The notes under the pieces were generated by a model that made no database searches, had not been told where the DNA came from, and was given only the letters and a program-made list of their open reading frames with translations. A program made the translations under genes and the position numbers. A stretch of 64,000 nucleotides of DNA from Chionis minor (taxonomy: Eukaryota; Chordata; Aves; Charadriiformes; Chionididae): positions 62,001-126,000 of the forward strand of contig VZSF01008219.1 in NCBI GenBank assembly GCA_013398295.1. Direction: 5' to 3'. This document shows, in pieces, positions 26,701 to 39,900 of the stretch. Each line of letters begins with the position of its first letter. Positions within the stretch are counted from its first letter, which is position 1.

Positions 26701-27889
26701 AATTGTGATTTTTTTTTTTTTTGGGGGGGAAGCAGGGAGAAGGTTTTTATCTAGTGTAGTTAGCATTTCTGTGGTTTGGAGATGTGCTTTGTAGATGTGC
26801 TGTTGATAGAAATGCATGTAAGGTATTTATTCATGTGTGCGTTGATAATTAATTTTAATGAGGCTCCTGTTGAGGAAAAACTCAAGAGAGAAACTGATAG
26901 TTTAAAAGCTTAGAAAGAACTACAGAGTACAGCAGCTTACACCATGACCTTGAACTGTGATACAATTGACTCACTTTATCCTGTTCTTCTTTTCAAGGCC
27001 ATGGAATTTGGTTAAGTAGGTATTCAGAAATACCTTTTTTTAACATCCCCGAGCCAGATGGGAAATCGATTCCTCCAACATTAGCAGGGTTCAATATGTT
27101 CTGGACGATGATCATTTTATTACAGGTAACTTCGGTCTGCTTTGAACGTGGGTCATACTGTGATCTCATTTATGTCCTTGAAGTAACTCTTCGGCTTCAG
27201 TAGAGCTACTTCATGTTTGTAACTGGCCAAAGAGTTTGGTTTTATTTAATCCCCATGTTTTATTTTGGTAGGTCTTGATCCCAATTTCTCTCTATGTTTC
27301 AATTGAAATTGTCAAACTGGGACAAATTTATTTAATACAGAACGACATTGATTTTTACCATGAGAAAACAGACTCAACAATTCAGTGTCGAGCACTGAAT
27401 ATTGCTGAAGACCTCGGCCAGATTCAGTATATCTTCTCTGACAAGACCGGAACCCTCACCGAAAACAAGATGGTTTTTCGGAGATGCAGCATTGCGGGAC
27501 AGGAGTATTGCCATGAGGAAAACGGTAAGACACTAAACCTGTGTTCACAATGGCTCATTTTTCTCTTCTCAGAGAAGCTGGAAGTTTTGCTAGGGGTCCG
27601 GTGGGCTTCATGAGGTTTGTGTGGCAATATGCACTCACGGAATGTGTGAATTCAGACTGATCCTACGAATAACTGTGCATCTTTCCCCATTATTTGGATC
27701 CCTTCATACATAGTGTGTTAAGAGACTGTAAGAATGTGTGTAAGGTGCTGCTTTGCAGATAGTTAGGTTCCAACATATTTGATACCACAAACAAAATATT
27801 CTTTACTCGCTGTGGAAGTAGTCATGCCCACTGGGCTTTGCTTCTGTCCTTGTAGTATTCAGAACCCAGAACATTGGAAATTGTCATAG

Positions 27890-27928
<39 letters not shown>

Positions 27929-30900
27929 CTTTTTTCAACTAGAGTGCCAATGTTTACCTGGCATTTTAGGGTTCAGACTTCCTGGTGACCACCATAGCAG
28001 TGTACCACCTTTATGTAGTATGTCTTAAGGCTCCAATTCGGCATACTGTTGCCCTTGAGGATGCAGTAAGCCAAGTAAAATACACGCTGAACTCAGAGCT
28101 TTAGCAATAATGTTAAAAAGGCACAGATCAAGCAGATGTAGGTACCCGTGTGTGTTAAGGCTGCAAAGATAAGCACTTCCATCCAAAATAATTACTGTTG
28201 CATCCTTCCTTACATCTTATACACCTGTCTGTTGTTAGTCAGAAAGTCAACAAGTTACTGAATAGTTGCTGCCTCTTTGTCTCATAATGTAGCATCTTTC
28301 AGTATACATTTTATGAGAGCCTACTTGAAGCCTGCTGGGAGCTGGGAGAAAATAAAACTCCAGACACAAGAGGAAAATCCTCAGAGTGACGTGAAGTCTT
28401 TGATTCAATTAGCTGTTCTATTAATTAGATAAAAGCACAAAGTTTTTTCTGCTGTTAGTGTATGTAAGCACTAGTGGCTGCAGACGTTTGCGATTTTGCT
28501 GGTGGGCAGTATTAAACCACACCCCCCCCCGGCCCTTCTGTGGTTTTGGTGATTTTGCTGCCATATGGACCTGCGCACAACTGTGAGCGAAAGGCACACC
28601 CTGCTGGCCGCAGCGATGAATCAGTTCAGCCCTTCTTTTTGTTGTGTCACGGGAGCAGATGGTTACAAACCATCCTTACAGTAATTTCTGCACATATTTT
28701 GGAACGTTTTATGGCACGGGTGTCTAAGTGCTTCTGTGGCTTTGCATAATTATACTGGGAAGGATGACAACAGCAAAGTGAGAAGAAAGATTTTTAAGTT
28801 TCAAACTTGAACAACTTTAATAAAAAGCAGAATATATTTTCAGAGTATTTTGTAAAGGAAGGAAAAGTATTTCACAGGACCTGATAAACCAAAAAGCAGC
28901 ATGCCTGATACAGCTGTGGCTGATTCGGGTCTCATTGTGCCAGGGAAAGTATGTCTGCCACGTACTTCTGCTAGTAGTTCACTTAGAGTCATCTTCCAAA
29001 AATACTAGTGTGTTAATTATGTTCATAATTATTTCCTGCTGTGGCCTGCCTTTTCCCTGGAGGGGTAGGCATGTGCTTCTTCCTAACAAATCTGGAAATT
29101 ACGTGAACCCTGAACATGAGTTTGAAAAAGTTGGAGGTCCCGTGTTTTAGTCGTGTTTTACGTTTGTTCAGTTGCATAGAGCTGCTATTTGCAAGGCTCC
29201 TGCTACCTATACTAGAAGTTGCAGTGCAAGACAGTACAGTCTTTTGCATACAAGGCACTTAGATGTCTGTATTTAGATCTGTGTTGCCCAGGGATGCACA
29301 TAAAAAAAGTACAGAACAGCAGCGACTGTGATTCGGTATAATCCTTCATAAAGGTGCCGCCATGCAGTGTTCTGGCTAAAGCAACATGTGCCTTTTGGAC
29401 CATGACAGCAGAGCAGTGTGGTGTCATAAGAGGTGCCACGTATGTTATTTCAGACAGAACATCTGGTCTTCTCAACAGCGTGGAGGCATAAAGGAAAGGG
29501 CATGTGTTGTCCAAACCTGCCTCTGCAAGCACATACTCAGTCACTGTTGCTGCTTTCTGGTAAAATGTATTGATACCGCATGTGGGATATTGTATTTGGT
29601 AGTAGTGGAGAGCCACAGTTTCTTATGTTCCCACATATCTTTTTTATAAAAGAACTATTTTATTAAATTCATGTTGACATCAGGCAGATGGCCTGCCAAG
29701 GAGCTCTGGTCTCCCTGCTTTCCTTGGACTCATCAGAATGAGGCAAGATGAGGGACAGGAGGCTTTCATGTATGTGTCGGAAAGAGAAGACAACAGGAAA
29801 TGAGGAGAACTTGACAGGCTAGCAAATCCGGTAGCACGTTTCCTGAACATAGATAAGCTCCTGTGCTTTGGGCAGGAGAAAGAGGGCTCACAAGCGATGT
29901 AATAAGCCTCTTTCCATCTCATTCTGAGCACCAGAGCTGGGGACTCTGAACTGTGGATTCCTGTTTGCGTAAAACAGAATAATATCCCACTTTTCACTTC
30001 TTTCCTGTACAGTAGCTGCTACTTTAAATAAGAAAAAAATAGGGATTAGTGGTGTTGCAGGAGATGTCTGTATGTTAGCATTGTTTGTTTCCTAGGATGC
30101 CATTGTTTTTTTTTCACACTTCAATGAAGTAAATTGGCAATGTGGATGCAGACATTGAACTGTTGGCATATGCTCATTGCATGCTGTTTTCAGGTAAAAA
30201 CTTGAAAGCTGAATAGTGTACGGGGATCTGGTGCTGTCTGGATTGAGAACCTCTTGCATGTGCTCAAACACTGTCCCAGAACTCCAGTGCAGACACTTGG
30301 GTATGTTCTGAACAAGCACGTGACAGACAGCATAGGGGTCTTTCCGTTTGCTACAGAGGTTCTTTACACCACTGATCTTCCTAGCTAGATTTGTGGGGCG
30401 CAGAACTGCATTTATATCTGTGGTGCAAAGGTGTTAGATACGTCAATATAGAGTTTTATTATTGAAACCTGTTTTTCACTTAAGTACTCAGAAAATGCGT
30501 GGAGGGGGGGGATATGGCCAGTACAGAAATGATAAACACAGTTTCAGTGCATTCCTGCTAGAAGCTGTACTTGTCAAACCACTGGCATACAATCCTGATC
30601 CATCGTGAAATAATTGGGCTGGAAAACATATCAGGAGGTAGTCTGGTCCCATTTCTCTGGCCTAAGGCAGAGTTGTTGCTATCATTCTTTTTGTATATTT
30701 TTTTCTGTTTCTTCAGGACCTCCAGTGATGTCCATTTCACTGCTTTCTCAGGCATTCTGTTCTAGTACGTCACATCTTCTCTGACAGAGTTTTTCTGACA
30801 CTTAGCCGTCTGATAACGTACCCACTGTGTGCACAGAAAACAGGCTATTTCCTCTCTCTATGCAATTGCCTCCGTGACCTGAAGACTGTTATTTGGCTTC

Positions 30901-33900
30901 TATCATGTGCCCTTATAGAGGCACATTTATCTTATTTTACTATTGTCTTATTTTTTTTTCTTTTACTAGATCTTTTACCAGTATCTTATTTTACTATTTT
31001 CATGAGGCTCATGTTGTGTAGAACCCTGATTGTTCTTGCTCCCTTCTCTGGATTCACTCCAGTGGAGTGTTGCTCTTGAAGTGAGTGTCCCATGCAGGAA
31101 GTCAGTGTGATGGCTTGTTATGGATTTGGTTTTTCATGAATGGTGGATTATTCTTAACTGTATACTAAATTCATTACTTCAAAATTTTGTTTCCTGAACC
31201 TCCATGCAGTGTTTTAGACAAGTTTATTTTTGCTTATGGAACAATAACTTTGTTGCCCTTTCCATAGCAAAGAGGTTGGAATCCTACCAAGAGATGGATT
31301 CAGAGGATGAGGATCCGGCTGACAGTCAGTGTGGCTCTTCGGCCCATGTGTCCAGATGGCAGAGGCACAACTGCAGAGCTGTGAATGAGCCTTTGAACAG
31401 GAAGTCTTTGAATCAGCTGCCTGGGAGTTGCCATGCAACTTCCCAAGGAAGGGAAGATGGAGCAGGTGATGTTCCCCACTCAGGACACTTTGCTTTCAGC
31501 AGCCCCATTGTAAGTAAAAGCTCTTCATTTTGATGCTAAATTTCTGAAGTAAGAGTAGTTTGGGTTGGAAGGGACCTTAAAGGTCATCTAGTCCAACTCC
31601 CCCTGCAATGACCAGGGACATCTTCAACTAGATCAGGTTGCTCAGAGCCCCGTCCAACCTGACCTTGAAGGTTTCCAGGGATGGGGCATCGACCACCTCT
31701 CTGGGCAGCCTGTGGCAGGGGTTCACCACTCTCAGTGTAAAAAATTTCCTCCTTCTATCTAGTCTAAATCTTCCCTCTTTTAGTTTAAAACCATTACCCC
31801 TTGTCCTATTGCAACAGGGCCTGCTAAAAAGTTTGTGCCCGTCTTTCCTGTAGGCGCCCTTTAAGTACTGAAAGGCAGCAGTAAGGTCTCCCTAGAGCCT
31901 TCTCTTCTCATGAAGTAACCGATGAAGGAATATCTCTTTACCCCCGTTTGCTCAAAGTGCTTGTCACTGAAGAAATCCTTTCTCCCTTTCGTCAAAACCA
32001 GAGCTTCCCATGATTGCCTGGCTTGCGCCTGTTTGCAGCTGACATTGCAGATGTTTGTTGTGTCACGAAGGTGAATGCTTTGGTTCTTGCTGCTGAGTGT
32101 CCGTCATCACCTCAGCTAAAATGACCAGCTCCATCTTAATAACAGTTTGTTCTTTTGTTTTAAGAGGTTTCTAGCATTTTCTTTTGGTTTTTTAATAGGA
32201 AATATCTAGATGACCAATATTTATTGGAGGTTACAAGAGGTAAATGCCTCTGCTTCTGTACCTGAAGGTGTCTAAATAGCACTTAATCTCTGTTGAAGTG
32301 TCTGTGAACCAAAGCTCTACTGTTCACCTGTCTGGGCATGAAGTCTGCCATTTTCAATGGCCTAGCACAAGGCAGCGAAGACACCAGTGTTCCTCTGTTT
32401 CGTAGTATAACCAGCTCAGTATCTGACAGGAGAGAAGTTGTATAAGCTTGTGCACTTCATTCATCTGTAACTGATTTAATCTCTAGAGACTGAGATTAAA
32501 TTTATATCCTAATGCACAGTTTTGCTCATTTAATCAATAGGAAACAGATGTTGTACCAGACACACAACTGCTGGAGAAGTTCAGTCAAATTTCTTCTCAT
32601 TCCTATCAGCAATTGGAAGCAGCTAGCAGCCAGTCATCTTTGGAGACAATGTACATCACTGACTTCTTTCTTGCTCTGGTAATCTGTAATACTGTTGTAG
32701 TTTCAGTCCCCAATCAGCCACGTCAGAAGGTAAGAAGGCCTTATTTTGGGCTATTTGGCCATATTTGTAAATAAATGAGCTCCCTTTGATTTGATTACAA
32801 AAGGGAAAAAAAACCCAAACCCTGACATTTAAAAAATTATCCTTTTCTTCTGTTAGAAAGAAGGCAATTACTGTAAACGCACAGAGTGCAATGAGTTAAT
32901 GTGTAAATATAATGCAGAAAGACTTGGCTTCAGTATTTTTGCTTCTGTGTATAGACTGTTCATAACTTTTACAGGACAAATTTTGAGATTAAATTGCAGT
33001 TGTGATTTTTGTTCTATATTCTAGTCTTTGCAGATATGTGCATAGCTTCCTTTAAAGAGTACCCTAACACTCAGGTTACCTTTACAAATAGGTTATTGGT
33101 GGCTGAAAGGTAAGAATGATCTCAGAAGACTCCCAGAATTTGGAACTGAGAATCCTCTTACCTGTTTCCGGACTATTCAAGTAGAATTTCCACAGAAGTG
33201 TGGAAGATCAAGTTTCATGTGTGTAATAATGCGAAGACAACATGCTTTACAGGATGACATAAAGTGATCTCACCTTAAATGTTCAATGCATTTGCTAGAC
33301 TGTCCTGGTTTAATGGTCTGGAGTGTGTTAAGTCTTCTTGACACCACTTCTTGTTTTCAGAGCACATGACCTAACATTTTTTAAAGATAATACTATCTTT
33401 TATAAATCTTCTCTCCACCCCCCCCGGTGGGATTTTCATAAGCCCATCTTTTACCAATTTTGACTGTGTCGCAGGATAATTCCCAAGTTCAGCTTTGATT
33501 TCCTTTCCCCCCATTCCCTGGTGTTTTCCATTTGTTGACTTTGTCTTTTGAAAAAAATGTTTATAATAGGAGCAGGACTAGATTTTGGTGTCTGTCTAGG
33601 CAGTGAACCTACAGCCATGGCTGGAGACATTCCCAAAAGTTATCCTGTGGAGTATAAAGTACCTCCTGTATATAAATAAGCCTGGTATTTTCGTGTGCTT
33701 CCAGGCATTCCAGGAAATGTAGGCAGCCTACAGGTCTGTGTGTGGATAGGGCAGCTGTGTTCATAGTTACTAATCAGCCATTCCTTAAGGATGATGCAGA
33801 GAAATACACAGGCGAGATTTTTGGGTTTTTTGAGAATATTTCTGATGACTTGCTGGCAGGGGAGATCTCCAGGTCACTAGTAGGTAGGTTGAGAGGGGCA

Positions 33901-36900
33901 ATGAGGCATGAGGTTCCCGAGTTCATGATTAGGGAATGACATGAAAGAGCTCAAGGCAACGGAAGGTTTCCTTAGGGAGAGGAGATGAAAGGATATTACT
34001 AGTCTTTATTTCCATGATGCTGAGTGGAGACACACTGCAACGTGCGTGCAGCGGTGGTAGAACTGAAGCCAGAGTCTGTCCTTACTTTGTGGTTTTTGGT
34101 GACAAGGGAGTACATGCTTCCTGCTGATAACTCATTCCGAACTCTCCACCAGTAATGAGAAACGAATGTCAGCTTTGCAGGCCTTGTTCCTTGTTTGTAA
34201 GATATTTAGCTTCCCAACTGTTCTGAGTAACAAGAAGCCAATTATTTTGTAACAGTGATGAGGTGGGAACTGTCTTTTGTTTTAAATTCAGACCTTAAAA
34301 AAGTATTGATAAGGCACTGTGTTTTTAACAGTATTCCTAGCTAATTACTGTGAGGGGTATGGAGTTGGTTTATTGTTCACCAGTGTCTTGCTAATTCAGA
34401 ACAAGTGTTTAAGTGTTCGGTTCCATTTGCCACAACTTTTAAAAGTGATAATGTCATATTACCTTTCATTACTGAAACGGTTCTAAAGAGAAGTATTACG
34501 TGGAGTCATGAATCAAACTCAAAATGCATACAATTTTCAGATCTGAAGTATTTTTACAATGCTTTTATTTGGAATAATGAGCTCTTACAGAAACTGTGTA
34601 GTGTACTTACAGTTATACATTTAATTGAACTGGCTATCTTTAATACAAGAAATCAAACTCCTGGTAAATTTTAAAATACTATATTCATTAAGAAACATAC
34701 ATAGTTTGTAATCATTCTTGAATGTAATAAAATATGAATAATTTAATATAAATACTTTCTCTAACTGTTCTGTTCCAGATGCGACCCTCTTCGCTGGGTA
34801 GGATGCCTATTAAATCGCTTGAGGAAATCAGGCAGATGTTCCAGAGATTGTCAGTCCGGAGACTGAGTTCCTCCCCACTTCCAAGTGTAAAAGAGTCGTC
34901 ATCTGAAAGCCCCAGTAGCTTTGTGAGCAAACTGTCTATTTTCAGAATGAAATTGCCTTCACCTGCTTTGGATGGAGCTGCTCAAAGGGCTGTTGAGCCT
35001 CACAGTACTGAGAGCCCAGAAAGTTCCCAAGTGCCTCGAGAACTAGATGCAGTGAATGTAGCTGCTGGCTGCGAACACAACGGTGCTGCGTCACCTCTGG
35101 AATTGTCTCCCTTACCTAAACTGTGTTATGAAGCCGAGAGTCCAGATGAAGCTGCCTTGGTTCATGCTGCTAGGGCTTATAAATGTATTCTACAGTCTAG
35201 GACTCCAGATCAGGTAACTGTGGACTTGGCAGGTCTGGGATCTTTAACGTTTCAGCTTTTGCACATCCTGCCTTTCGATTCAGTGCGGAAAAGGATGTCA
35301 GTGGTGGTTCGGCATCCAGTCTCCAACAAAGTGGTGGTGTACACCAAAGGTGCAGACTCCGTCATGATGGATTTGTTAAGACCTACGTCTGAAGGTATCT
35401 GTAGAACTTCTAATTCTCTGCTCACCTTTCTCGTTGTTTATTACAGTTGAACAGACGGCCTGATTTATGAGAAGAGACAAGTAACCCGGGAGAAGTGTTA
35501 TCTGTGAATAGTTCCTTAGCGGGAACCCAGAATGGCAGTATTGCTTGTCACCTAGATGTGGCCATGCTGTCTGCTGGTGTGGAAACTGAGAAGAGAGAAG
35601 CAGCTGTTATTGAAAGGATTTAGGGGTCTCTAAGCAGACCCTTTGGAGCCACCTGAAGTATTTCCAGTTAAAGCAAGGTCACCTGCTTGAATAGCTAGCT
35701 TCTGCTGCACAGAGAGGTGTTTATTAGATTGAGATACTTTCTAGCCTTTACCTATGTTCGTGTTTCTGAGCTGTTGGAGAGAGGTATCAGTAGCAGATGT
35801 CACCTATTGGTGCTTTTTGAGGTTTTTTTCCCTTGACTACTCACTATTTCTGTGTTTCTAGGTATAATAATATCTGTAAATTTGTGTGGTGCCTCCTGCT
35901 GGGTCTGTTGTTCAGGGGTAAATGTTTTTTGAATCTGCCACAGGACAGATACATCATGTTGTTTAAGCCCTAAGCACGAACAGATTTATTCATACACTGT
36001 AGGGAGCAGTCACTGATTTTTAACTGAAGGCAGTAAAAAGAAAGTATTACCTGTGTATGTTAGGAATAAATACCTAAATATATTTAAGTTCAGAAGATGT
36101 CTCAAGGGAGGGTTTTAATGGTTTGGAAAGTAATATAAAGGAGTTACTTGTAAAGGCTTGCTTTCTGCAGAAGGCCGTTTGGTTTGTATGTTTCATGGGT
36201 GGCTGGACTCAGTGAGGAAGGGGGATATTTCCAGTTCCAAGGGTGGATTTTAACTCCCCCAGCATTAGCAATCTAAAGTCTAGACAAAAAGCCTCTGTAG
36301 GCCATGGGGCAGAAACTACCTCTAAAATCTGTTGTCTTACTAAGGGCATAATTTCATGTCTGGAGGTGCCTCTCCTTACTTTGATTCTCAAGGTAAACTT
36401 GAAACCTAACTTCTACGTGTCCAGAGCTAGGCAAGTTGAATGCCTGTCCGAATAGTCCACCCCCTTAACGGTTATTTTTTAAAAAGCTTTTCTGTGACTG
36501 CCGTTTTAGCTCTCTCCCACTAGACCAGTGGCAGTAAAGCTGCTTGGGTATCTCTGGCCCAGTTAACTTTAGAAAATCATTTTATTTAAAAAAACCCATT
36601 TCGATACACTGGTGGCATCCTAAGATATATCAGTACCAGGTGGATTCCCCTTCACTGCTTGTGCAGGCTGGCACGCTGTATGTTCACTATAGATACAACC
36701 ACAGTACATTGTGGAAACATGAAGATGCATTCATAGTTAAAATAAAACCTGTTAACATTTTGGTATTTTTAAAGTGTGTTTTTAGACCTTCAAAACATTG
36801 CACTAAATTTAGCCCAAGAATGCATATTTAATTTGCTTTCTTTGCTTTTTGTGTGATAGTAGGTACTAATTCGGAAATGGAACAAAAGAAAATCAAAGTG

Positions 36901-39900
36901 AGAACTCAAAAGCATTTGGATGACTATGCCAGAAGAGGACTGCGCACTCTGTGTATTGCTAAGAGGGTATGCCTTTTAATACACATTTCTAAGAATGTTT
37001 ACAGTTTGTTGACCAACCTGAGTGTTATCACCAATGGAGCAGACATCACCCCTTCTAAACAGATGCTTCTATTGCCACATTTTGTTTATGCTTATGTTCT
37101 TTCAGGAAGAATTTGTAAGTTGGCCCAAATCAGTTCCTGACTTCCGTTAGATTGCCGTAGTTGTTGTCAGTTTAGGATGCCAAGCAGCTTAATAGCCTGA
37201 CTCTAAAACAGGGGTTGTTAGCCTGATTTTAATTCGAGTCCTGGGCAGATCTCCTTGCATGAAACTTACCCTGGTTGGAATTCCGGACAGAAAACAAACG
37301 AAGTGAGACCTGTTATTATTAATGGGTTTCACAAACAGTTTGCAGTGTTACAAGCTCTGGATGCAAAACTTAAGTGATGCTTTGAGATTCCATTTTAAAT
37401 TCAAAGCGCAGAAGTAAAATTCCATAGGGATTGAAACAGGCAAGAAACCTCTTCACAAAGCCTCACGCGAGGTGAAAGTACAGGCTGCGTAGCTGTGCAG
37501 TCATCAAGTGTTACAGAGCCGTGCGGGGCCCCTGTGGCTGTGTCAGTGCTGCAGTTACAGAGCAGTAGGGGGAGTATACTCTGCTTGGCTGGCCTGCCTT
37601 CCCTCTCCCTGGAAATCTGTCAGGCAGCTCCAGGAGCCGGAAGGGTGCCAGTGAGTAACCTGGCACGTGAAGCCTGGCAAAGTATTCTGACCCTGTGAAC
37701 GCATGGTCCTAAATCCATGGACGTGCTGGGACACATAAATAGTGCAGTGCCAGGGGCTGCGTGTCTGGGTTCGGTACGTGGACAGCAGAAGTAACAGTGA
37801 GGACACTTTTGAGGCGCCTTTGAAAACACAATATAGATACATGCCATGTGTTTTGTCTCCCTCTGTAGGTGATGAGTGATGCAGAATATGCAGAGTGGTT
37901 AAAACATCATTTTTTAGCGGAAACCAGTATTGAGAACAGAGAAGAGCTACTGTTGGAATCTGCCATCAGGCTTGAGACGGAACTAACTTTGCTCGGTAGG
38001 TAGAAAATGTGGTAACTCCCAAGAAGCTGCTTATGATGTTCATAATTGGAATTTACCTGCAGAGAGCTGTGCTAACCTCCATTTGTGTCACATAGCTTTC
38101 TACAGACCAAGAATTTATTGTCACTCATGAATTTTCATAAATCTTGCTGGTAAGTTTACAGTAGTTGTAAAACACACTGAAGACAGCTAGTGCTCTTCTG
38201 ATGTTTGTAAAGGATAAAGTTTTACTGATATTTTTTTTTCCTTGGATTTCTTTTTTGTACTCACTAGAGTTTTTAAGTGTCATCATAATAAGCACATGAA
38301 ATGACAATGATAACCTGCTACCTGAAAGGAGGTTGTAGCGAGGTGGGGGTCAATCTCTTCTGCCAAGTAACAAGCGACAGGACAAGAGGAAATGGCCTCA
38401 CGTTGCGCCAGGGGCAGTTTAGGTTGGATATTAGGAAAAACTTCTTTACAGAAAGGGTTATCAAGTGTTGGAACAGGCTGCCCAGGAAGGTGGTGGAATC
38501 GCTGTCCCTGGAGGTGTTTAAAAGACGGGTAGACGTGGTGCTGAGGGACATGGTTTAGGGGTGGTTTTGTCAGTGTAGGTTTATGGTTGGACTTGATGAT
38601 CTTGAAAGTCTCTTCCGACCCAAGTGATTCTGTGATAATAACAAATCACAGGCCTGCCTGGGTAAATATTCCCAGGGATCCCACTTCTGGGCATGTTTTC
38701 CATCACTGTTCCATTGTGGCACAGCAGGTATGCTTGTGGTGGGTCCTCCTGTAATAATGTGGAGATAAGAAGTCAGGCACACTTCTGCAGGAACCGTTCC
38801 TCTGGTGGTCATTCAGCTGCGCAGAAATGGAGAGGCCAAAATGAAATGACAAACACTTGGTGTAGATGTGTGAAAGGTAAACTGCAGGCAGTCTGAGGTA
38901 GTAGCTCTAGAGGAGTGCCCAGAAAATGACATTTGGAAAACAAAGTGCAAAGATCTGATTGTGGTGGTAAAGACAGCTTATGCTAGAAGCTGGAGAGAGA
39001 CAGATCCTATTGGGTGGAAAGGTGTTGCTTCCCTCATTTCGTGCCACATCTGCTCAGGGTAGATGCCATAAACCTTGATATTAAAAGGAATTCTGGGATT
39101 ACCGCCTTCAGTTTCTGGAGAGAAGCCAGAGCAGAGCTGCCAGCTGCTGTAGTTTCAAGGAACGATGTGCTTTTCAGGGACCCTTTTGCACTAGAGTCAG
39201 CAGCGGGAAGCCTAGTGGCTGTGGAGACCTGCTGTCCTGCAGGCCAAGGAATTTTTGTCTTGTGTCTCTGGTGGGACAGTGAGCAGTATGAGTTTACAGT
39301 AGTTGTAAAACACACTGAAGACAGCTAGTGCTCTTCTGATGTTTGTAAAGTTTTACAAAGTTTTTTTTTTTCTTGGATTTCTTTTTTGTACTCACTGGAG
39401 TTTTTAAGTGTCTTCATAATCAGCACATGAAATGATAATCATAATGATAACCTCCTACCTGAAAGGAGGTTATAGCGAGGTGGGGGTCCTCTAAACACTC
39501 CCCTAAAATTAAGTGGGAGTGAGAATAAGAAGGGTAAATGGCTTCATACTGCCCCGGTGCTGGTTTTCAGTACCTCTGCTAGCTTAGTACCCCCCCCAGC
39601 CGGGGGGTGTGTACATTGTGATCTGCAGAGCAGAACTACTTACAGCACTTTTCGTGCTGCTTCGCTGAGCTTTCCTTTGCTTTTTTAATAAACATTACCT
39701 GGTGTAGCTGCAGCTGTAACCCTGACTGCCCTCTTGGGACTCAGAAATGAAGTTGTTCATTGGAGAACTCGTTGTTCTCAAGGAACAACGAGCAAAAATT
39801 CAGATCATCTCAGTATTGCCAGGATCACGGAGGACAGCAGTGGTTTGTAGCTCACTCTGTAGGCAGGTATGAAATCCGTACGGCTACATATAAAGCCTCA

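Larger units (their letters stand above)
27525..31267 (+). other. ATP10D: ATP10D intron 9 (3.7 kb)
   Basis: It holds a long T tract (about 27899-27928), a C9 run near 28523 and an old CR1-like segment at about 30600-31110. Open frames around 29000-29650 overlap on opposite strands and look like chance. Confidence 0.8.

Noticed and set aside
29212..29616. 134-codon minus-strand open frame in intron 9
   Set aside because: Overlapped by a plus-strand frame of similar length, Cys-rich and without motifs; judged chance, though it is the longest unexplained minus-strand frame outside the CpG island.
31638..31853. 71-codon open frame in intron 10
   Set aside because: Lies entirely within a reverse-oriented CR1 fragment.
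33742..33939. 65-codon open frame in intron 11
   Set aside because: No recognisable family, no splice context and ordinary length for chance.
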